NCBI GenBank assembly: GCA_907165275.2
Contig: OU015678.1
Location: 5,146,001-5,210,000, forward strand
DNA: 64,000 bases
Source of the DNA: Zygaena filipendulae
Lineage: Eukaryota > Arthropoda > Insecta > Lepidoptera > Zygaenidae
Direction: 5' to 3'
Shown: piece after piece, positions 56,201 to 63,571 of the stretch
How the letters are laid out: every line of letters starts with the position of its first letter
Position numbering within the stretch: the first letter of the stretch is position 1
Position numbers and translations under genes: made by a program
Notes under the pieces: model-generated
Database searches by the model: none
What the model saw: the letters and a program-made list of their open reading frames with translations, nothing else
Told to the model about the DNA's origin: nothing

Positions 56201-58438
56201 GAAAACACGGATAAAAAGACGTTTTCTAAAAATTAAAACCTAGCTAGATCGATTAATCGCCCCCGAAACCCCCTACATACTAAATTTCATGAAAATTGTT
56301 GGAGCCGTTTCCGAGATTCAGCTACTAGCTGTCCCCCGCGATTTCATCCGCGGTAATTTCGGAGTTCCCGCGGGAATTCCGGGATAAAAACTATCCTATC
56401 TTTTAAGTTGGACCATATTATAAATGGTTACAAAATTTTATCAAAATCCGTTCAGTAATTTCGGAGTCCATCGCGGACAAACAACGTGACACGTCATTTA
56501 TATATATTAGAAAGATATAAATAGAATTGCTCGTTTAAAGCCAGTGCGGATGCAGATATGCGGAACCCTCGGCGAGTGAACCGGCTCGCGCTACGTTATT
56601 CCACCAAACCGCTTCGCAGAAGGTCGCATAGCAATTACAAAATAAGCCGTTCTATTGCTATCATTATCTTACTTATTGTTATTGTTAGCGATTTCGCAAC
56701 AAATCCATTTTTAATAACCTCGAATAGAATGCGAATTTGAACAATAATCGTAGCCACATAGGTATCATTAGGAATTATTTTTGATAATATTTCATTATTG
56801 AATTACAAAAAATGGACGTTATGTTTTTGGCTATAATACAACGTGTTAATGAATTAACTGAAAACCTGATACACTCCATTTTAAAAAATATATTATTTTG
56901 ATGATTTTAAAAGTTATTCAACATTAGTTTGGAGGTGACCTATCTACGAGATTCCAAGCGCTACGCCCTCGCCGACCGGTTCGAATTTTTTTACTGCGGG
57001 CGGCGTACGCATCTGATATTGTATAATAAATAATTTAGTCATGGGCTAGTAAAAACGCAAAATTATAACCTATATTAAAACATCGATCGATCGATTCGCT
57101 AGTTGATTCTGAGCAAACTACTTTCTAGTTTTCAGTTAATTCATTAACACGTTGTATAATTTAATGGCAAATTATAAACTACAAACAAAAACTCAAAAAA
57201 CCTCCACCGGGCATCGAACGTGCGCAGTAGGTAGGTAGGTATATAAAAAAAAAGAAATTTGCTTAAAACCACTCGGCAGAAGTGAAACTTTCTTTATACT
57301 TGTTAATATTAGATTAGATTAGATTAGATTTATTTATTTCACATTATCAGATTCAAAATTACATCAAATTATAATATGTCAAAGGATAAAGTGATCGTCA
57401 GATTTCAATAAATAAATGTCAATAAGTTATTATTGTATTATACTATTTGTTAACTTAAAAATAAAAAAAAACAGAAACAAGGAACGAATCTAAATCGAAG
57501 ATTAATTATAATCTTCGACTTCGAAACACTATACCTACTTGCATTCTATCTCATTTTCTCGCAGGCTAAATATACATAATTATATATTTAAATATAAATA
57601 TTATTGAATATGTTTGTCTCTTTTCAATGTTGCAGAATGGCAATTGTGTAACTTTTATTGCTATCATATTTCAGTTTCTATCAGAAAAATAGCGATTTTG
57701 TGACTAATTAAACATCATCAGACAGCTTCAACTTTTGAAGTATGTTAAATTTTGGTTGATTGGTATTGATTGATATTGTATCTGTCAAAACGTGCATATT
57801 GTGAACGCCGAACCGCCATGTTTTTGATTGCAACCGAAAAATTATTAAGCCCGCTCCACATTCACGCGAGAATCTAGCCGATGTTCTCCGCCGATTCTTG
57901 TTGTTTTCTCACGTTCTCGCAAGATTCTCGCGTGAATGTGGAGCGGACATTTTAGAAACAAAGTTACATAGCAGGCCGTCGGTACTAAAGAAGTTTTCAC
58001 TTCAAAATGTTATCAATTTGAAAAGTAACGGCCGCTCTCAGACTCGACTTTAATGATTACTTAGTTAAGTATAGATTTTTAAAATAAAACTGCCGCAATC
58101 AGAGACGTTCAGTAAATTAATGTTAATTAGCATTTAATGAGATGTAACTTAATTAGTTAACTGCCAATTAACATTAATTTATTCAACTTGTCTGATTGCG
58201 GCAGTTTTGTTTTAAAAATCTATACTTAATTAAGTAATCATTAAAGTCGACTCTGAGTGCGGCGGTGAGACTCCAAATCGCAACGGCAACACTCACCAGC
58301 ATGGGTATGTTGGGCACGACCACGGCGTCGTCGTCCGCTCCGGAACTGAGTTCCGGCCGGAAGGTGTAGTTCCGCCGGAAGTGGAACGAGAGGGTGCCGT
58401 TCAGGTTGTTCGTGATGTTCACCTTGTCCCACTCTTGG
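38093..58438 (-). CDS. Class B scavenger receptor, CD36 family (last 8 exons; N-terminus not in window)
   Basis: Minus-strand exons 58297..58438, 45528..45734, 44796..45022, 43623..43780, 42145..42266, 40280..40405, 39461..39603, 38093..38204 give about 411 residues with all phases matching (0,0,2,1,0,0,2). Family hallmarks: SVGQLLWGYEDPLLKL, YDEFGLFYGKNGT, DGSIFPPHI, VYDKDLCRLMPL, LFNVSLC, LLSFPHFYLAND, VFPILWFEE. Six ectodomain Cys occur as C-x28-C ... CYC-x5-C-x10-C, matching the three-disulfide pattern of CD36. Seven N-glycosylation sequons are visible. A C-terminal transmembrane helix (about IALGAGLTALGLLLLLLAV) is followed by a tail of about 39 residues. Expected: two-pass plasma-membrane receptor for lipids or modified ligands. 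The EFGLFYGKNGT part recalls insect emp-type members, but subfamily is not assigned. The first roughly 90 residues are missing. Confidence 0.93.
38920..39450 (-). repeat. C-rich/G-rich tandem array in the receptor intron
   Basis: Units of about 23-24 bases (cccactcatcccacgcccgt ccc), arranged in longer repeated blocks of about 120 bases. On the transcribed minus strand it reads as runs of 4-6 G, starting about 10 bases past the donor at 39461. Confidence 0.9.
39461..39603 (-). CDS. Scavenger receptor exon (C-terminal transmembrane helix)
   Basis: Acceptor acttttccag|ggcata, donor ctgatacg|gtgagt. Encodes GIDELPEEVSSLLRLGTK and the hydrophobic helix IALGAGLTALGLLLLLLAV. A G-rich tandem array starts about 10 bases into the following intron on the transcribed strand. 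Confidence 0.95.
39650..39942 (+). repeat. Degenerate TG-rich repeat
   Basis: gtgtggtatgatgtggcgtt-like units, no fixed period; looks like the decayed forerunner of the 32-bp array next to it. Confidence 0.5.
39943..40198 (+). repeat. 32-bp minisatellite, 8 near-identical units
   Basis: Exactly eight units of gtattacgtcgcgtattgca + tgctatgttgtg, the first with one change. Ends 81 bases before the receptor exon at 40280. All three plus-strand frames stay open because the unit has no stop. Confidence 0.95.
40280..40405 (-). CDS. Scavenger receptor exon
   Basis: Acceptor cgcccgcag|gagatg, donor tttgaggag|gtgaga; 42 codons, phase 0: EMGIAMRARARVQVNLAV and VANFPDIVFPILWFEE. Confidence 0.95.
40672..40885 (+). 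mobile_element. Helitron type A, full length
   Basis: A|TCCTACTAATATTATAAACG ... gcgggtgaaaccgcggggca, CTAG|T. Confidence 0.8.
40890..41082 (+). mobile_element. Helitron copy, worn
   Basis: tgcgagtgtgagtacgtttg ... accgcgggggatggctaatc. Confidence 0.55.
41101..41818 (+). mobile_element. Helitron type A split by two M1 MITEs
   Basis: Left part 41101..41260 (tatactaatattataaagac ... attgtaatccggaattg), right part about 41800..41818 (ttcccgcgggggacggctag). 41266..41799 is M1 material. Confidence 0.65.
41266..41799. mobile_element. M1c copy truncated by an inverse M1 copy
   Basis: 41266..41490 reads in one direction (aattagtccgtcagttag ... tttttgattattt), 41491..41799 in the other (aagtccgtcttgtagattat ... 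agtagtccacatccc). Four GACGTCA sites in 530 bases. Confidence 0.7.
42145..42266 (-). CDS. Scavenger receptor exon
   Basis: Acceptor acttcgccag|actcgc, donor gtgcagccc|gtgagc. Encodes DSPVLLSFPHFYLANDSF and LEGVSPPDPELHRFYIDVQP. The M4 element terminus lies about 20 bases upstream of the exon, so the branch point may be element-derived. Confidence 0.95.
42319..42554. mobile_element. MITE M2 copy inside M4
   Basis: ggacgcagataaacaataac ... ctattgcttatctatgtcc. Confidence 0.8.
42648..42826 (+). mobile_element. Helitron type A with exact empty site
   Basis: Host M4 reads gtctaaa | ttatttata on the two sides; the sister M4 copy has gtctaaattatttata. So the element is TCCTACTAATATTATAAATG ... CACAGCTAG, inserted between A and T with no target duplication. 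Confidence 0.9.
43158..43581 (-). repeat. 21-bp minisatellite, about 20 units
   Basis: Plus-strand unit gtaggcaaagaagtttctag + c. On the minus strand it encodes (SLPTLET)n in the frame of the preceding receptor exon and has no stop. Starts about 40 bases past that exon's donor. Confidence 0.95.
43623..43780 (-). CDS. Scavenger receptor exon (CYC and last two Cys)
   Basis: Acceptor ccttgcccag|ttacta, donor caatacg|gtaata. Encodes YYEDVESPSGLQGFRFTPP, HNKCYCPGGPPCAPNGLF, NVSLCQYG. The reading frame stays open into the intron through a 21-bp tandem array. Confidence 0.95.
44040..44335 (+). repeat. Degenerate TCCTGTC / TCATGTC repeat
   Basis: Irregular units tcctgtcctatcctgtctta, repeated again at 44700..44770 on the other side of an M4 element; the M4 may have split one array. 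Confidence 0.65.
44340..44675. mobile_element. MITE M4 copy
   Basis: caacgtgttaatgaattaac ... gttaattcattaacacgttg; uninterrupted reference copy. Confidence 0.85.
44796..45022 (-). CDS. Scavenger receptor exon (first two conserved Cys)
   Basis: Acceptor ttgtgtcag|aaaaac, donor ccgctcat|gtgagt. Encodes KNGTSPDVVTMYTGATDMS, LPHYLTDQCNSLAG, DGSIFPPHITRNDT and VYDKDLCRLMPL. Confidence 0.95.
45366..45517 (+). mobile_element. Helitron fragment abutting a receptor donor site
   Basis: ttgtttatctgtttgtatgg ... tttttatcctggaattcccg; ends about 10 bases before the exon at 45528. Confidence 0.6.
45528..45734 (-). CDS. Scavenger receptor exon
   Basis: Acceptor ccactcgcag|agcgcc, donor ttctacggg|gtgagt; 69 codons in phase 0: SATSQSKHAARFLRLAMAS, KPFVEVSVGQLLWGYEDPL, LPYDEFGLFYG. 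A Helitron fragment ends about 10 bases past the donor. Confidence 0.95.
45913..46245. mobile_element. MITE-like element with about 40-bp inverted ends
   Basis: gtccatttatatctacagac, attgagcgtgccagacacg and the inverse cgtgtctggcacgctcaatg, tctatagatataaatggac. A single end occurs at 29130..29166. Confidence 0.7.
46312..46655. mobile_element. MITE M4 copy
   Basis: acgtgttattgaattaactg ... gttaattcattaacacgttg. Confidence 0.8.
46660..47080. other. Intron sequence, nothing recognised
   Basis: Part of the 12.6-kb receptor intron; AT-rich, no ORF, no clear repeat. Confidence 0.4.
47083..47280 (+). mobile_element. Helitron type A, full length
   Basis: A|TCCTACTAATATTACAAATG ... gagtgaaccgcggggcacag, CTAG|T. 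Confidence 0.8.
47626..47829 (+). mobile_element. Helitron type A with (AAC)n in its 3' hairpin
   Basis: tccttactaatattataaat ... aacaacaacaactgcggggt, acaggtag|t. Confidence 0.65.
47840..48012. mobile_element. M1-type fragment
   Basis: cgtgacgtcacgccttgcta, acgcgttgaatacgtgtct, ctaacagacggactaaatag. Confidence 0.6.
48122..48805. mobile_element. Inverted-repeat MITE split by a type C Helitron
   Basis: gtgggcgtccacgtaaaaag gtaccag at the left, ctggtaccttttagcttgga cgcccac at the right. The Helitron at 48359..48650 sits inside. The unsplit relative is at 55817..56061. Confidence 0.65.
48359..48650 (-). mobile_element. Helitron type C with internal duplication
   Basis: ctagctgtcccccgcgattt ... 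gacacgtgatttg; the cccgcggga part occurs twice (about 48400 and 48510). Confidence 0.65.
49160..49320 (-). mobile_element. Helitron copy, worn
   Basis: actagtcgataacccacggt ... ttcttagtttttgagttta. Confidence 0.5.
49596..49827 (+). mobile_element. Helitron type B, near full length
   Basis: tctaaaatgctttgtcctga ... gcgggtgaaaccgcgcggga, ctgCTAG|T. Gives the 3' hairpin and CTAG end for type B. Confidence 0.75.
50299..51240 (+). mobile_element. Second SINE of the same family, split by an M5 MITE
   Basis: Head with gattggcgcagtagg and cggttcgattcccg at 50299..50447; the body resumes at 51038..51240 with tagcttagtgtga and agtagatctgtgt. The intervening 50448..51037 is an M5 element. Confidence 0.75.
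50448..51037. mobile_element. MITE M5 copy inside a SINE
   Basis: TA|GGGTACTTGCATGAA ... TTCATGCAAGTACCC|TA, TA flank on both sides. Confidence 0.75.
51616..51806 (-). mobile_element. Helitron type A, full length
   Basis: A|CTAGctatggcccgcggtt ... tttataatattagtagga|t (reverse orientation). Confidence 0.8.
51960..52077 (+). mobile_element. SINE 3' fragment
   Basis: Only the body and (ATT)n tail are present (ccacgtttggttggtttcca, tagcttagtgtgggatcaag). Confidence 0.65.
52444..52627 (+). mobile_element. Helitron copy
   Basis: atgcggaagtaactttattg ... tctccgcgggtgaaactacg cgg. Confidence 0.55.
52793..53119. mobile_element. MITE M1 copy
   Basis: ggggatgtggactacttttg ... aattattcaacatacc; two TGACGTCAC sites. 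Confidence 0.8.
53690..54092 (-). mobile_element. Two adjacent Helitron-like elements
   Basis: 53690..53880 (ctagctttgcctcgcggttt ... gcgattcatttttattatat) and 53881..54092 type A, with an expanded (aaacatcc)n run before tttcacatttataggat. Confidence 0.65.
54097..54333. mobile_element. MITE M3 copy
   Basis: ccgccgcactcagagtcgac ... gtcgactttgagtacggccg. Confidence 0.85.
54355..54515 (-). mobile_element. tRNA-derived SINE of a different family
   Basis: Minus strand: A-box-like TGGTGCGGTGG, an anticodon-stem-like hairpin (CCTGACTCC..GAGTCAGG), B-box-like GGGGTCGAATCC, then an AT-rich body. Confidence 0.55.
54557..54850 (-). CDS. Unassigned coding-like frame inside the 12.6-kb receptor intron
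   Basis: Minus strand, 97 codons with a GC-rich core: FYTCDNCSLKLPPNEIAGRR, VTFLDVVDILYCFVRQA, CVPRDDVPRESATHILEC. Contains CxxC and three later Cys. Product not recognised. It could be a transposon-derived fragment, a retrocopy, or chance; no clear splice sites or promoter were found. Same strand as the receptor, but the sequence does not match any CD36-family segment. Confidence 0.25.
   Translation of the reverse strand: MRRPIQGVCCHSEKKRRRFYTCDNCSLKLPPNEIAGRRRVTFLDVVDILYCFVRQASGIGPPATYCVPRDDVPRESATHILECAERYADIIATRFFF
55187..55392 (-). mobile_element. Helitron type A copy
   Basis: actagctgtctcccgcagtt ... aaactttacctcttttgaaa. Confidence 0.65.
55592..55755 (+). mobile_element. Helitron fragment
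   Basis: tacactaacattataaagag ... ggaggctacattatccttat. Confidence 0.5.
55817..56061. mobile_element. Inverted-repeat MITE, intact relative of 48122..48805
   Basis: gtgagcgtccaagctaaaag ... ttggtacctttttacgtgga cgcac. Confidence 0.65.
56323..56513 (-). mobile_element. Helitron type C copy
   Basis: ctagctgtcccccgcgattt ... gtgacacgtcatttatatat. Confidence 0.7.
56839..57154. mobile_element. MITE M4 copy
   Basis: caacgtgttaatgaattaac ... gttaattcattaacacgttg, with a small internal deletion. Confidence 0.8.
57160..57849. other. Intron sequence with a LINE-type start
   Basis: (attag)n at 57307 followed by atttatttatttcacattat; 57640..57845 resembles 45110..45330 (ttttgttgctatcatatta, gtcaaaacgtgcatattgt), a dispersed repeat. 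Confidence 0.4.
57850..57947. mobile_element. MITE M6 copy, short
   Basis: cccgctccacattcacgcga ... tcgcgtgaatgtggagcgg. Confidence 0.75.
58029..58265. mobile_element. MITE M3 copy next to a receptor exon
   Basis: cggccgctctcagactcgac ... gtcgactctgagtgcggcgg; ends 31 bases from the donor-side edge of the exon at 58297. Confidence 0.85.
58297..58438 (-). CDS. Scavenger receptor exon (most 5' seen)
   Basis: Minus strand: ctgtcctcag|ccaaga, donor atgctg|gtgagt. Encodes QEWDKVNITNNLNGTLSF and RRNYTFRPELSSG up to VVVPNIPML. Three sequons. An M3 foldback MITE ends 31 bases past the donor. Confidence 0.9.
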
Positions 58439-58698
58439 CTGAGGACAGAGGTATCATCATCAACATCACCGTATCGTCGCTTATACAACGTGTTAATGGA
58501 TTAACTGAAAACTAGAAAGTAGTTTGCTCAGAATCGACTTACGAATCGATCGCACCATGTTTTGATATAGGTTATATTTTTGCATTTTTACTAGCTCATG
58601 TCTAAATTATTTAAAATACAATATTTGGCGCGTACGCCGCCCGCTGTAAAAAACTCGAATCGGTCATTGACGCGTAGGCGCGGGCGTAGCGCTTGAAA

Positions 58699-58935
58699 TA
58701 TAAATAAATAAATAAAATACATTTTTATTCACCAGCACAAAGTACAGTACAAGTTACAGAATAGTATGATATAATATTTGTTGCGGCAAAAAGGAGATGG
58801 GACTCAGCGAATCCACTGATTTTCAGTCCCCAACCTCTTACTACTATTCTTATCTACTATGTACTACTAAGACAAACTAAGATAAGTGTTTCGTTGTCAG
58901 GATAAGGTACGTACGGTAAACATTTATTTTTATTA
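58699..58935 (-). mobile_element. LINE 3' fragment inserted in an M4 MITE
   Basis: Minus-strand tail: the plus strand begins ataaataaataaataaaata, then ggcaaaaaggagatgggact. It separates two parts of an M4 copy. Confidence 0.4.
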
Positions 58936-58937
58936 TA

Positions 58938-59284
58938 CAACATGTTAATGAATTAACTGAAAACTAGAAAGTAGTTTGCTCAGAATCGACTAGCGAATCG
59001 ATCGCACTATGTTTTAATATAGGTTATATTTTTTCATTTTTACTAGCCCATGTCTAAATTATTTATAATACAATATTTGGCGCGTACGCTGCCCGCAGCA
59101 ATAAAATTCGAACCGGTAGGCGCGGACGTAGCGCTTGGAATTTCGTAGATAGGTCACCTCCACACTAATGTTGAATAACTTTTAAAGTATGAATTTTTTC
59201 GACCTAAAATATATTTTAATCATATTATTGTTTATTTTTTTAAATGGGGTGTATCAGGTTTTCAGTTAATCCATTAACACGTTG
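58938..59284. mobile_element. MITE M4 copy inside another M4
   Basis: caacatgttaatgaattaac ... gttaatccattaacacgttg. Confidence 0.8.
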
Positions 59285-59384
59285 TATATCTTAGGAATAT
59301 CGTAGATCGGTCACCTCCAAACTAGGGTTGAATAACCTTTACCCCCTGGCCACAGCTATTAGCGGCGCGAGCTGTAGCCTACTA

Positions 59385-59635
59385 ATAGAAAGAAAGAAAG
59401 AAAAGGAGTTTATAGGTCCCCAGTCCCCACATAAAAGGTATACAAAATAAGAGACAGAAAAAATACATAGAAACTTAACAAAATATTATGAAGGAGATAG
59501 AAGGTGTGGGGGCAATCGGTCACTCTCTCAGTATAAATGCTTCATTATGTCTGTGGGGCAGAACATAATGAAGCGCTGGTCTTCCGACAGGGCCGCAATA
59601 CAGTCGCGTAACAAAATGGCTTCACTGTTATTAAA
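59385..59635 (-). mobile_element. LINE 3' fragment with AAAG tail
   Basis: Starts with an (AAAG)n run and has ggtccccagtccccacat and gcagaacataatgaagcgct; no ORF. Likely the 3' part of a retroelement on the minus strand. Confidence 0.35.
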
Positions 59636-59963
59636 TAGGCTAGTTTTCTAAATTTTCTTTTTTAGTCCGTTTTGTAGATTATTAAAAAATATTGGACACG
59701 TATTTTTTTTTTTTTATGTAACCAAAAAATAACGGAGATATATCAAGTCGAAATTTCACATGACGTCACGCCTCGCTACAGTTTGTTCGCACGTTATAGC
59801 GAGCTGTGACATCACGAGTCCCCCACCCCAAAACTTTAATGCGCTTTATCTATGCATATTTCCATTATTTTAAAAAAGCAAAAAATACGTGTCTTTTATT
59901 TTTTTATTATCTAACTGACGGACTAAATAGAATTTCGTTTTTTTTACCCAGGAAACTAGCCTA
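59636..59963. mobile_element. MITE M1b copy
   Basis: taggctagttttctaaattt ... acccaggaaactagccta; near-identical to 21963..22289. Confidence 0.85.
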
Positions 59964-60451
59964 TTGATTGCTTATCGAGCAACACCGCTCAAGTCATTTT
60001 AACTAACTTCAAAAGGGAGTTAAAACAATAAATGTTCTAAAAGCCGGACAATATTTCATAACGAAATAAAACAAATACCTAGTTGTTTATTTTTTTTCTC
60101 CCTACTTATATAATGTAATGTTTTTGTATTATGCTTTACTTGCGCTCGAGTGTCGAACAAACTCGCGCGACGGCCTGACAAAAAGCCTAGCTCCGCCCCC
60201 CTCTTGTGACTTAACTTGGTATAGACCCCCCCACCCCCTTAAAAAGGTCACGTAACTCACGTAGTATGGGTACGTTCCCTTAATAACACAATCCCACGCG
60301 ATAACAGCATAATGCGATCCGTAGATCCGTAGATTACCATTATGTTCGTGTAACGAGTGTGGCCGCCTTGACACGTCTCGACATATTACGATGATCGGCT
60401 TAGATCTCACTGCGCTCGCACGTTGGGATAGTCACGTAGAAAAGAGTGTTT
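59964..60451. other. Upstream of the receptor exons, no gene accepted
   Basis: A GC-richer block at 60125..60420 has a 93-codon minus-strand frame (MRSKPIIVICRDVSRRPHSL at its start) with no recognisable domain and no splice support. Confidence 0.3.
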
Positions 60452-60605
60452 TTTTTTTTTTTAAAGAAGTAATCTAATTTAAAAAAGAAGTAATTTAATT
60501 TAAAAAGAAGTAATTTAATTTTAAAAAAGAGTAATTTAATTTTAAAAAGAATAATTTAATTTTAAAAAGAGTAGGTAATTTGATTTAAAAACAGTGATTT
60601 AGTTT
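60452..60605 (+). repeat. AT-rich tandem repeat of about 20 bp
   Basis: Units like aagaagtaatttaatttaaa, about seven copies with slippage. Confidence 0.75.
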
Positions 60606-60896
60606 GAGAAAATTAGACCAATGCTCTTTCGCTTCCTCGTTTTTTATTTTAAATATTATTAGGTACATTTACCACTTAAACTTATGCGGACAATTAATAT
60701 ACATAAATACAAAACTTATACATATACGCTCATGGGCACACTTGTTTTAAAACCAACATAGAAATACAATGGTTAACTGTCAGAGAATGCCGCAAGGCAT
60801 TAAGTTCGCCATTTGTACTATTTTGTGCAAGAAGAATAAATAAATAAAATAAAATAAATAGGTACATGAATACTGTGCAATTCCAACAATATCATC

Positions 60897-61451
60897 TAGC
60901 CGATCCCTCACAGTTTCACCCGCGTTAATATTGGAATTCCCGCGGGAATTCCGAGATAAAAGTACCCAATGTCCTTTTCTGTACCCCTGACAACGTGCAT
61001 TAAAAATTTCATGACGATCAGTTGAGTAGTTAAACCGTGAAAGCGTAAAAAAACAAACAAACAAATTCAACTCACATTCGCATTTATAATAATAAAGACT
61101 AAAGACTAGCGGTTCCTTGCGGCTTCACCCGCATTAATATTGGAGTTCCTGCGTAAATTCCGGGATAAAAAGTAGCTAGGTACCCATGACGTTTTTTGTA
61201 CTGATGCAGAAATTCATGAGTGTTATAAGTTAAGCGTAACAAACAAACTGAAATTCGCATTATAAAAATACAAGCTGTGCCCCGCAGTTTCACCCGTGGT
61301 AATTTCGGTATTCTGGGATAAAAAGTACCCTATGTCTCTATACTCTATACCCTTGACCACGTGTATGCTAAATTTCATCCAAATCCGTTCAGCCGTTTTT
61401 GCGTGATTGAGTAACACACATCCACACTTTCACATTTATAATATTAGTAGA
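60897..61451 (-). mobile_element. Three Helitron type A copies in tandem
   Basis: 60897..61098, 61105..61268 and 61269..61451, each with a cccgcggtttcacccg-like start and a tttataat-like end, all in the same orientation. Confidence 0.7.
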
Positions 61452-62001
61452 ATAGTAGGATTTATTACAAAAAGAAATAAAAATAATAATTAATTACTAC
61501 TTAAGTGACCGCCATTCCTCCATCTCACCCTATCTATTAGTGACCAAACTAGGCTGAGCCTGTATCTTGGCCATCTACGAGTAAATATTATAATTTAGGA
61601 CTTGTGTTTGCGACGGTATCGGTACCGCGCGACGCACGCCTTGACCCGCCCGCGTCGTCGACGGCTAGAGCCTCGTTGGGCAGAGGTCGCGACTCTAGGG
61701 TCACATTTAGAACAAAATTGTCTATTGTTTTTTTTTTTCTTAATTCTGTAATTTCGGGCGCATTCAAAATTGGAACGCGTCTTACCCCGCGAATTATAAA
61801 ACCGCACCTCTTCTACATCTCTCTAGTACTCTCTAGTCTCTACACTCTACATGATAGTTTGTAACGATGCCGATGCGGCTGTATACCTAAGCTACGGTCT
61901 TATTCATTTTGACTTTTTATTTTTTCTGTACCTATTTACTTGTTTCGTATGTTGTTACTTGTTACATAGGTAAGTATTTAAAATTCCAATTTTATCTAAG
62001 T
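61452..62001. other. No gene accepted
   Basis: 61595..61700 is CG-rich (ccgcgcgacgcacgccttga) but opens no convincing exon; the rest is AT-rich. Confidence 0.35.
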
Positions 62002-62385
62002 ACTAGCTGTTCCCCGCGGTTTCACCCGCGTCGATATCGGAGTTCCCGCGGGAATTACAGGACAAAGGTACCTTATATCCTTCTCTGTACTCTCTCTGTT
62101 CTCTGACAACGTGTATGCCAACATGGTAATCAGTTGAGCCGTTATGGCGTGGAAGCGTAACAAACAAACAAACTCACATTTGCATTTAATAAACTGGCTG
62201 TCCCACGCGGTTACACCCGCGGTAATTTCGTAGTTCCCGCGGGAATCCCAGATTAAACTATAGATATAAACCTTCCTCATGAATCACTTTATCTATTGGT
62301 GAAAACCGCATGCAAATCCGTTCAGTGGTTTTTGCGTTTATCGCGAACAGACAACGGAAGCGACTTCATTTTAAATACTAGATAT
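62002..62385 (-). mobile_element. Two tandem Helitron copies
   Basis: 62002..62189 (ctagctgttccccgcggttt ... cacatttgcatttaat) and 62190..62385 (aaactggctgtcccacgcgg ... tcattttaaatactagat). Confidence 0.65.
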
Positions 62386-62665
62386 GTAAAGAAGTGTATA
62401 TATAATAAGCAAGGTACGTATGTCCGGGTCACCTCAGGATCGGGTAGTGAGATAAGAACGACGTCTCCACTCCGACCTTCGCCTCTAAAGACGTTTTCAA
62501 TTAAAAAACAATTATACGTACACATACTTACATAGAACAAGTTGTAGCTTGTTTTTTTACGAGCGCGTTATAGGTTCGACGCGAGATGGTTGTTATTTTC
62601 GTTCGCTATCGATTAATCTTAATGACAACTAATTAATTATACCCGAATCAAGGATTATTCCACTG

Positions 62666-63030
62666 TTTCCAGAAGGCTACTCAAGTCATGAAACTTCCTT
62701 ACTTGAAACGAGATTCATCAAAATCAACAATCAGCTGAGTATTTCCTTATTCTAGAACGATGCTTGAGTAGCAATCTATACTCAAGAAAAGATTTTATCT
62801 TAGTTTACCGTGTGTCGTGTCAAGACCACTCAACCAATCAGAGTTCAAAATCCTTATTCAAGACTAGTTTCAAGTGATTAGAAACAATCGGAGTTCAGAA
62901 TCCCTACTCGAGACTAGTTTCAAGTGATTATAACTTAAAACGCATTCTATAATAAGATGTACGCTCGAGTTATGATCTGAGCTTAAATCTTATCTCAAGA
63001 GAAACGTGATCTGAGTCACCTTCTGGAATA
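62666..63030. mobile_element. MITE-like element with TTCCAGAAGG ends
   Basis: ttccagaaggctactcaag at the left, ctgagtcaccttctggaa at the right; internal agactagtttcaagtgatta duplicated. A partial copy is at 63319..63448. Confidence 0.6.
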
Positions 63031-63090
63031 CGGGCCTGAGTGCGGCGGAAAGTTTTTTTTTTTTTCTAAATTCTATTGAGTATTCTATTG

Positions 63091-63318
63091 AGTCAGTCAC
63101 TAGTCAGTAAGATAGTAAAAAAATTATAATTACGCTTAGGTATATTTTGCTTTTAAAAAATTAAACTTGAATAGAGCGAATTAAAGTGTTTAGGAGTGGG
63201 GGCTCGCAGCGTCATCTGAAAGAAAGAAAGAAAGTGTATAAACTGCACCTACTTGTGACGTCACGAGAAATTGCGACTCAACGTATCTCCGTTATTTTTT
63301 GCTCGTAACTATACGAGT
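63091..63318. mobile_element. M1-type fragment
   Basis: taaattctattgagtattct, gagcgaattaaagtgttt, ttgtgacgtcacgagaaatt, tctccgttattttttgct; broken by (gaaa)n and the partial copy of the previous element. Confidence 0.55.
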
Positions 63319-63571
63319 GATTAGAACTTAAAACGCATTCTATAATAATTAATAAGATGTACGGCGTACGCTTGAGTTAGGTATGATCTGAGTTTAATAC
63401 TAATCTCAAGTGAAACGTGATCTGAGTCACCTTCTGGAATACGCACCTAAGATTTGTGAAGATGATCGTGAAATGAATTTATAAGTAATTTGTATCAAAG
63501 TAGGTATATCTACCTGTGTAAAATAACTACATGACATCTTTAATGAGCTCTAATAAACATCAATCTTTACC

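Larger units (their letters stand above)
58486..59336. mobile_element. MITE M4 interrupted by a LINE fragment and a second M4
   Basis: First part 58486..58698, remainder 59289..59336 (tatcgtagatcggtcacctc). Between them are the LINE piece and the M4 copy at 58938..59284. Confidence 0.65.

Noticed and set aside
60129..60410. 93-codon minus-strand frame as a receptor N-terminal exon
   Set aside because: It lacks the expected first membrane helix and GPY-type motif, and has no matching splice phase.
61595..61700. CG-rich block as a coding exon
   Set aside because: Both strands give Arg-rich translations without splice support.
62322..62540. Minus-strand frame with LISLPDPEVTRTYV as an exon
   Set aside because: Partly inside a Helitron; no acceptor and no family resemblance.
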